This document shows positions 57,463-64,000 of a DNA stretch of 64,000 nt, piece by piece. Origin of the DNA: Sinohyriopsis cumingii. Taxonomy: Eukaryota; Mollusca; Bivalvia; Unionida; Unionidae. Position 1 is the stretch's first letter. Every line of letters starts with the position of its first letter. A program made the translations under genes and the position numbers. The stretch spans positions 100,621,346 to 100,685,345 of the forward strand of contig CM068826.1 in NCBI GenBank assembly GCA_028554795.2. Reading direction: 5' to 3'. The notes below the pieces were generated by a model. It was not told the DNA's origin. It did not search any database and saw only the letters and a list, made by a program, of their open reading frames with translations.

Positions 57463-57600
57463 GTGGGATGGTCGTGGTGGTTATGGATGTTCAGAGGGTG
57501 ATCGACCTCGGTTTGATAGCAAAGATCAAGTGAAAAATAAAAAAAGGAAATTAATGGATGGAATAAATGGAGAGATGAGCAGAGATAGAGAATAGAACAA
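57463..57600. repeat. Direct repeat, right copy (possible LTR remnant)
   Basis: Partner of 54199-54310 in the same orientation, with GTGGTGGTTATGGATGTTC, ATCGACC and GGAAATTAATGGATGGAATA. It lies on the 5' side of the minus-strand Gag remnant, as a 5' LTR would. Similarity fades outside about 125 bases. Confidence 0.5.
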
Positions 57601-60600
57601 TACAATCATCCGTATACAAAATATAACATTTTAATTAGATAAACAAATTAGACAAGACACTTCTACTAGAAAATAATTAACAAAAGTCATAAACAATACA
57701 ATTAGCAGTTCCGTTAACACAAATATGACAAATTTCATCATAAAATCGATTTGGTGTTTCGAACTTAATTGACCAGCATGCCTGCATAACCTAATCTTGT
57801 TGCTGGCCACCCTCCCGAATCACCGTAGCTTGTCTGTTGGAGTTGACTTGAACATCAACATTTGAGTCCATTTGGTCTTCACTGTTAGTTCGAGCGTGCA
57901 TTCTTTACTCCTCCAGAGATCCTTTCTTTTCAATGTGGAATCTTTATATCCAATGTTTTGACGATCTGACGTGGAAGTTACTTCTCTTTCAAATATGATT
58001 TTTTCAAACTAGATTCCTGTTCTACATTAACTTCATGGAATGACTAACATTCCAGCTCTCGTTGATTTCAGAGTCTGGCCTTATTGTATTACAAATAAAC
58101 AAACATTAACAGCTAACATAGTTTCAGGACATAACGACTTGATTACATAGTATAGGGACTTTAATGTATTCCTCTAATCAATCCAGCCACCGTTACTGAT
58201 TGATCGAAAACCTAGTCTGCTCTCGCTTATTGACAAATAGGTTCATGTAGTGTGAACTATGAATCACTATCTTGACTAATGTCGGAAACATGTACATATA
58301 CGCCGCCAACAAATAGAATAAAACCAAGACACAGTACCTAATCCATATGTTTTCGAGAGTCGATTGCTTGCCACTTTTGCAGAGCCGTCTCTTTACGCTT
58401 TTGTACTCTGTTCCTCTACCTACCTGTCTCGTGGACAATTTTATGAGAGAATACTTCCTACTTCGTCGGAGTCAAGATCTCTAAAGTAGATTTACTAATG
58501 TTACGGTGTAAGACATGCATAAAGCACGAAACTTCGCATGGAAACAAACCCATTTTCGTTACTGATCCAGTCGGAATTTAGGTTTATTTACGTGGCATGA
58601 TTAATACATGTCCATCCAAGGTTTGGAAAATTTCATATCGTTGCATTTCTCCTTAATAAATCGATCTCTGCAAAGTTTCAACTTATGGCAAATATTTCAG
58701 CCCTGTGCATTCTTGATAACAATCAAAACTTACCCGTTAACCTGACACACTGTTAATGAACGGACCTCAGTCAATCGAGCCTATAACAGACATATTAGTG
58801 CACCGTATCCTACACTGGTCATGGGTTTCATTCCGTGTTAATTGCATACATTAACTTAATATTGATATGTGTGACAATGACACTTGAACATTACAGACAG
58901 TAGCAAAATTCATACCGCTGCAAAGCAGATACCCTACAGAATGCTACAAAATGCTTAAATCGTAGATGATCACGGACGTGTTATATGGGCATTACGTATG
59001 AGACCTTTATTATTTAGCTATGGCTTCCGCCTTGTATGGATCTCACATGATGATTGAAATGTTAGTGCATGTGTAAAGACTTCTCTCAAAGAGTGAAGGA
59101 TTGTACTAGTCAAACCTGGCATGATAAAAACATGCAGTCGTCACAGAATTATAAAACATTATTAAATTTTGAGATTTATGTTTCCATAGGTTTACCTATT
59201 TATGCCCTCAAAGTTCTTTCGAGATTCACCTGTTACAGTCATCAACGTTTTATAGAGATTGGTAGGCATGATGATTTTACATAGACAAAACTGCATCTGC
59301 CTTTTTGTACCGACGGGGCAGAAAGAACGCGTATGATACGGCGTAGGAATATGTCAGGCCGAGACTATGTTCATACTCAATATCAAATGACTGGGCACAA
59401 AGCAATTTGGTGGTCTTTTTATTTATTACGTATCCCCTTTTTAAACATATCACTTTAAATTTTTGAATAAACACTTTAACAAATTGAATTGGGAATTTTC
59501 CGTTTGATGAAAGATTTTGAGCAGCCTCAGAAATATCTACATATAACACGGGCTGAGTCTATTAATACAGATCGTGCAGTTGCGTCGTAAGCCTGTCTTC
59601 ATTGCAGATATGGTGAATTGCTCTTTATCTTTGAACTTTTACAAATGTTGTTTGGGGCATATGAATGGATTTAAAAGTCAGTCAGAGGCAAGTTGATTTT
59701 GTTCACTTCTCAAAAGAAAAGTGACCAACCCACGTTCTCTTTCCAAGCCAATTCCAGGGAAAATTTCACCGGCTGACAATAATAAAATATATTCAATTTT
59801 ATACAGAAACCTCATTAATTTAAAGTACTTTAAAACTCTCTGTTTTTAATACAAGAAATTATATCTTCAGCGAATTTAAAGGTGATATTTTAAGCTAAGT
59901 AAACGACGATTCTATATCTTTTTCGCTTGGATTTTGTTGCACAAATAATCGCAAGAATTTAAAATGCAAACATCTATATACTTCTCTACTTATGCCCCAT
60001 TGATGTAAAAGTCTATACACTGTAACAAGAAGTAATTCTTTTAAATTTGCGTCACAGTAAAGAGACGTTGCTTCTGTGTGATACGTCTGCCTTTATGTTG
60101 CAACGTTTGTCAGTTTAATCTTCAGCTTTACTAAATAAATTTGATTCCTTACCATTATAATAGACGCACTGAAAGTTCCTCCACTCAAACTTACTCATTA
60201 AAACTATAACAAAAACAATTCCGCAGGCCATATTTTTGAAACTTTGAAGCTGAACTCGATTTGAGGTAAGTTTGGTATTTTAGATTATTTACATTGTGTA
60301 ATGTCTCTTCTCTGTGTCATCACAGATACAGCTTGTAACGAAATCGACTGGTACACATTTCACAAATATTTGTTCTTTGGTTTCTTGCACCTTTTTGTTT
60401 AAGTTATTTTCGCACAGAATTCAGTACACATATATTTCTTTGTTCTTCTCAAAAGCACATGATATTACCTGAGAATATTTGGAAATGAATTATCCTTACT
60501 TACGTACTTACTTATTTACTTACTTATCCTTCCCACTTTTATCTATCATCTACCTTTACTGCTCATTTTACAAGACAATACTTGACGCACTCCATTTTGC

Positions 60601-60610
60601 TGTCTTCCAG

Positions 60611-60765
60611 GTGACTCTAGCTATGGTTGGGTTGAGAATGAGGTCGAAACGACCCTGGCACTCATGACATGCATTGTAAGCATCGTGTTGGTGGTAATCG
60701 GCTACAAAAACAAAACGTCCACGAAATCATATTTAGCTATGTCCTCGGGATTCATGCTATTCTCA

Positions 60766-60766
<1 letters not shown>
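60611..60766 (+). CDS. Claudin/PMP22-like protein, exon 2
   Basis: A 156-base exon, phase 1 at both ends. The acceptor is TGTCTTCCAG ending at 60610 and the donor GTAAAT from 60767. It encodes the end of extracellular loop 1 (SSYGWVENEVE), transmembrane segment 2 (about residues 104-121: LALMTCIVSIVLVVIGY) and the start of segment 3 (YLAMSSGFMLFS). Because the phase matches both neighbours, the assembled protein stays in frame with a standard 4-TM layout. A long TA/CA microsatellite begins 3 bases after the donor GTAA. Confidence 0.85.

Positions 60767-60769
<3 letters not shown>

Positions 60770-60855
<86 letters not shown>
60770..60855. repeat. Compound (TA)n(CA)n microsatellite
   Basis: About 62 bases of TA followed by about 24 of CA, directly behind the exon 2 donor site. 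Confidence 0.95.
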
Positions 60856-61044
60856 TGGGGATTGGGTACAATGCATAATTTATTATCACTGCGTTTGACT
60901 CTAAATAATAATAGCCAGTGAACTCTTCATGTATATTTGTATATCCTTAATGAAAGGAACGATTTTAATTAAATAATTACGTGCCGGAAAAGATAAACTG
61001 ATATCAGAATCTTGTAGAGTTAGCTGATAGCAGATGTTTGTTTG

Positions 61045-61048
<4 letters not shown>

Positions 61049-61079
<31 letters not shown>
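61049..61079. repeat. (CA)n microsatellite
   Basis: A CA run of about 31 bases within intron 2. Confidence 0.95.
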
Positions 61080-61081
<2 letters not shown>

Positions 61082-62814
61082 ATCCGGTTTAAAACTATTT
61101 TACTAAGATTGCATTGTACGACTGAACGTTTTGGTCTAGAAAACCGTTTTGTGTTCGTAAATCTTATTTAACTAATTACAATATAAAACTGTTTAAATTA
61201 CTAACAAAGATTCAAGAGAGGTTTAATGAGAAATCATCACCAACAACACGCTCCTTTTAAATTGTGGTAGACTTGACCAAACCTATTTGTCTGTGATGTG
61301 GCCACACATATTGGACAAAAACGAACTACTATAATGCAATCTTTCTTTTGCATATGTTCTCTTTAAATATCAAAATGCATGAAATAAAATAATCAAAAGA
61401 ATTTATTTTAAAAGACTCAAGGTGACTGTGACATGTTGAAAGTTGGGAGAATGACTTCGCTTAGACTGCCCAGACACTCTTTCTGCGGAGTTACCATGAA
61501 CGTAAAACGGTATAATTTGTCACGTACATGCCCATACAAACAGTAACAATTTGTAACCTCATTTTTACTTTTGGCCAAACTATCATTTTTTTTGGCGTAG
61601 AGCTGAGCACATCACCTCCATAATTAAGTAATCTTATTAATAAAAGTGTCGCTTTTTGAAAGATTCTTTGGAGATATTGTGGATATACTTCAGGCAAGTA
61701 CTGTTTTAAAGTCATGAAAACTGATAACAATATAAAATCGAACCAAATGACCTCTTGATGTTTTATTTAAGTAAACATCAAAGTTAAGATCTCGCATTTT
61801 TCTTGAAGTTTTGAAAAGTCAGAGTTAAGTTATGCAAAACATACCAGAGAATTTTTTCTGATCTGATTTGTAAAACATTTAATACACCCGTTTTCTGTGG
61901 AGGCAATTGGGCATATGATGCAGTTTGCCCCTTTTTCTCCTAGGCGTGATACATAAGAGTGTTTACTGTAATTTTACAACGGCTCTGCTCCGACCTATTT
62001 ATGAGGTAATTGATGGTGCTTTTGCACGACAGGGCCCATCGTCAACACGGATAAGATGAACTCGATAATGGCAGGTGAAACTCGTTGTTTGAACGCAACT
62101 GACATCACGCACTAACATCTGGCAAATTACATGAAGTCGACATGATTGTGTAAGAATGAAAAAGAAATTATTTGGTCATATTTAAATAGTTATTAGGTAT
62201 TTTCTTAGTTATTGTTGTATCTTTCGAAGTAGTTTTCTTAATGACTGCATCTCAGAAAGAAACCTTAACAAACTCAATAAGTTTACAGCAGTGTAAGGTC
62301 AATCAGACGTTACCTTTGTGATAAAATGTGATATGCGTTCAATACCGCTTGACCATTTCCGTCAGATAGTGAAATAACATCAGAAGTAATTGAAGGATTC
62401 ACATAAATTTCATGTATTTGGTGATTGACCTCTGGCGCAGTGCACCACATATATCACGAGAGAAAAGGTCGATGATATTTCGATTGTGATTTTGCCTCCT
62501 TCCGCCACCATATTGTTCCATGACACCGAAAGTTGTTTCAAATATTGTTGTCACTGGCGACGAATTAAATCGGCAGTTATTTTCTCGACTTGACGGAAAA
62601 GGCCGAGAGGGGTCCGATTGGTGGTTCAGGAATAATTCGGTTAAGTGTCTCAACGGAACGCTTTGCTTCTCTGATATCACGAGTTTACTATTTTTATGAG
62701 CAGAACATGCTTTAGCGTATTTTACGTGACATAACATATCTCACCACAGATTTGTCACCAACTTAGAAAATTATACTCAGAAATTTTTGTTGATTTTCTT
62801 TTTTAAATGTACAA

Positions 62815-62945
62815 TTTTTCTTATCATCTTCATCATGTTCATTGCTTATCTTAATCTTCATAGAGTTTATTGCTTATCTTCATCTTCATTGAGTTTTGTG
62901 CTTATCTTCATCGAGTTTATTGCTTATCTTCATCTTCATCGTTTG
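62815..62945. repeat. Pyrimidine-rich minisatellite before exon 3
   Basis: Variants of GCTTATCTTCATCTTCAT and GAGTTTATT alternate about five times, ending 14 bases before the acceptor AG. It probably supplies or extends the polypyrimidine tract. Confidence 0.8.
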
Positions 62946-62959
62946 ATTTACGGTTACAG

Positions 62960-63426
62960 GTATCATACTGTGGATACCTGTGGGGAAAGTAGCAACCTAT
63001 GTAAAGGGAGTCTATGACATGAACCGAGGAACACCAGTTATCCAAATGTCGATGGGCACGTCATGGGCGTTGATCTTGGCAGCTATTGCAGCTTTCATCA
63101 GCAATATATGTGCCCTCTTTCTTCTCATCATTGCCTGCAAGCAGAACCAAGAAACCTCTGGAATAATTTATCCTAACGCTGAAGACGAAAATGGCATCGT
63201 TTCAAGTATCCCCATGCAACCGATTCAAGTGCCCAATGACGAAAATCACGTTTACCCGACTGCCCCGCCTCCATATATCCAGGCACCTATAATTGTGCAT
63301 ACGTATGGCTACAACATGTACCACAGTCTGGCTCACCCCAGCGGGCATTTTGGACCAGTCTATCCCCAGTATACGCACAACTATCAAATTTCCCCACCCC
63401 CACAATACACAGAAAAGCCTAACTGA
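62960..63426 (+). CDS. Claudin/PMP22-like protein, exon 3
   Basis: Last coding exon, entering in phase 1 after TTACAG and ending with TGA at 63424-63426. It encodes the rest of transmembrane segment 3 (IILWIPVG), a short second extracellular loop (VKGVYDMNRGTPVIQ), segment 4 (ALILAAIAAFISNICALFLL, about residues 178-197) and a ~95-residue cytoplasmic tail. The tail is rich in Pro, Tyr and His, with TAPPPY and SPPPQYTEKPN, which look like WW-domain or adaptor-binding sites; there is no clear C-terminal PDZ-binding YV. The long tail is unusual for small claudins and may indicate a PMP22/claudin-family relative specific to lophotrochozoans (inference). Confidence 0.85.
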
Positions 63427-64000
63427 CAGTATTCAGAATCCATAAAATCGATGTGCGGTTTAGAACTCATTCTGGTTGGCGAAACCAGTCTGTTTACCTG
63501 TAGCATGCCAACATTACTGTGTTTAAATTCTCAGCTTTTCTTACTTTAAAAAAATTAAACTCAGAAAATTTGAAAACTAAATGCTAAAATGCTTACTATG
63601 ACACGAATTTCTCCTTCAGCAAATATGAGCACTATTTAAAGATAACATTTATTGCTTCAGTTGAAGCTATTTTGCAGAGTAAATTACCTTATCTGAGGAA
63701 CAATTATTGATTTCTGAGTGATTAATATCACAGATGGCGCTCATAGTCATTGACTCTTTCTAACTGCGTCTGAAGCTTCGTGATTTCAAAATTACAGAAT
63801 GTTTGTCCACTTTTGTTTGTATGGGGATCAGACACACTAATTGTCTGAATCCGGTGAATATACATAAATTAATAATTACATATATAGTTTATTTATAGTT
63901 TTGAGGATATTTCATTTATAAGTTTTAGACATGGAAGAAATCATGTTAACTTTAAATAGATATGAACTATCTTCATTCCACCTCAGCATTCACTTTATGT
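63427..64000 (+). other. 3' flank / 3' UTR of the claudin-like gene
   Basis: AT-rich, no second gene. Weak polyadenylation-like words occur, but the cleavage site cannot be fixed. The window ends inside this region. Confidence 0.5.

Larger units (their letters stand above)
51398..60610 (+). other. Intron 1 of the claudin-like gene (9.2 kb)
   Basis: Bounded by GTGAGT at 51398 and TCTTCCAG ending at 60610. It contains Ty3/Gypsy remnants (54840-56900) and their flanking direct repeats; the rest is AT-rich sequence without genes. Short open stretches (for example 58193-58438 and 59277-59549, minus) are not supported. Confidence 0.8.
60767..62959 (+). other. Intron 2 of the claudin-like gene (2.2 kb)
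   Basis: Starts GTAAAT and ends TTACGGTTACAG at 62959. It holds the TA/CA run at 60770-60855, a CA run at 61049-61079 and a CTTATCTTCATC minisatellite at 62815-62945 close to the acceptor. No other gene is supported. Confidence 0.8.

Noticed and set aside
60664-60921. Frame running from exon 2 through the TA/CA tract
   Set aside because: The reading beyond 60766 is intron; donor GTAAAT and matching phase with exon 3 explain the true end.
62399-62737. 112-codon minus-strand open stretch within intron 2
   Set aside because: No domain or splice evidence and antisense to a supported gene.

Overview
The window looks like accessory DNA from an animal genome, most likely a mollusc (inference from AT-rich, intron-rich sequence and from its mix of I-, L1/Tx1- and CR1/L2-type retrotransposons, tRNA-derived SINEs, Ty3/Gypsy remnants and many CA/TA microsatellites; no species-specific marker was recognised). 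Only one probable host gene is visible: a three-exon claudin/PMP22-like four-transmembrane protein, spread over 51130-63426 with clean splice sites and matching phases. Most of the rest is mobile DNA of different ages, much of it nested.

Layout. 1-7796: a nearly full-length but dead I-clade non-LTR retrotransposon (gag-like ORF1 with three zinc knuckles; ORF2 with endonuclease, RT and RNase H; repeated 3' UTR; ATGA tail). 7797-11577: no gene. 11586-11794: hAT-like MITE with an exact 8-bp target duplication. 12003-19033 (minus): an L1/Tx1-like element split by a 2.4-kb DNA transposon (14910-17309, intact 562-codon gene) and by a second MITE-like insert. 19868-23190 and 32505-34510: two copies of a composite unit, SINE + spacer + ~360-bp tandem repeats. 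23192-24440: rearranged CR1/L2-like remnant. 27040-29535: two tail-outward L1/Tx1 fragments. 47105-48240: C-terminus of another non-LTR element, split by a SINE and a CA run. 48251-49608: two minisatellites. 49690-50420 and 54840-56900: Ty3/Gypsy remnants.

The most interesting region is about 36.2-42.4 kb: a compact virus-like (Polinton/adintovirus-like) element. One long frame joins a family-B-like DNA polymerase, a superfamily-1 helicase and an HNH nuclease domain. Facing it are a DDE integrase and a parvovirus-type phospholipase A2 domain; an A32/FtsK-like packaging ATPase runs the other way. A perfect 10+10 palindrome separates the two convergent stops. The left flank carries a 13-bp hairpin, four repeated 9-mers and a long TA run; the right flank carries a 234-bp foldback with nested hairpins. 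No capsid or protease gene is recognisable. At least three genes carry a single lesion, so this copy looks like a recent but decaying endogenous element. In such elements polymerase and helicase would replicate, integrase insert, and ATPase and PLA2 serve the particle.

All assignments rest on reading the sequence and on remembered family motifs; no database search was possible.
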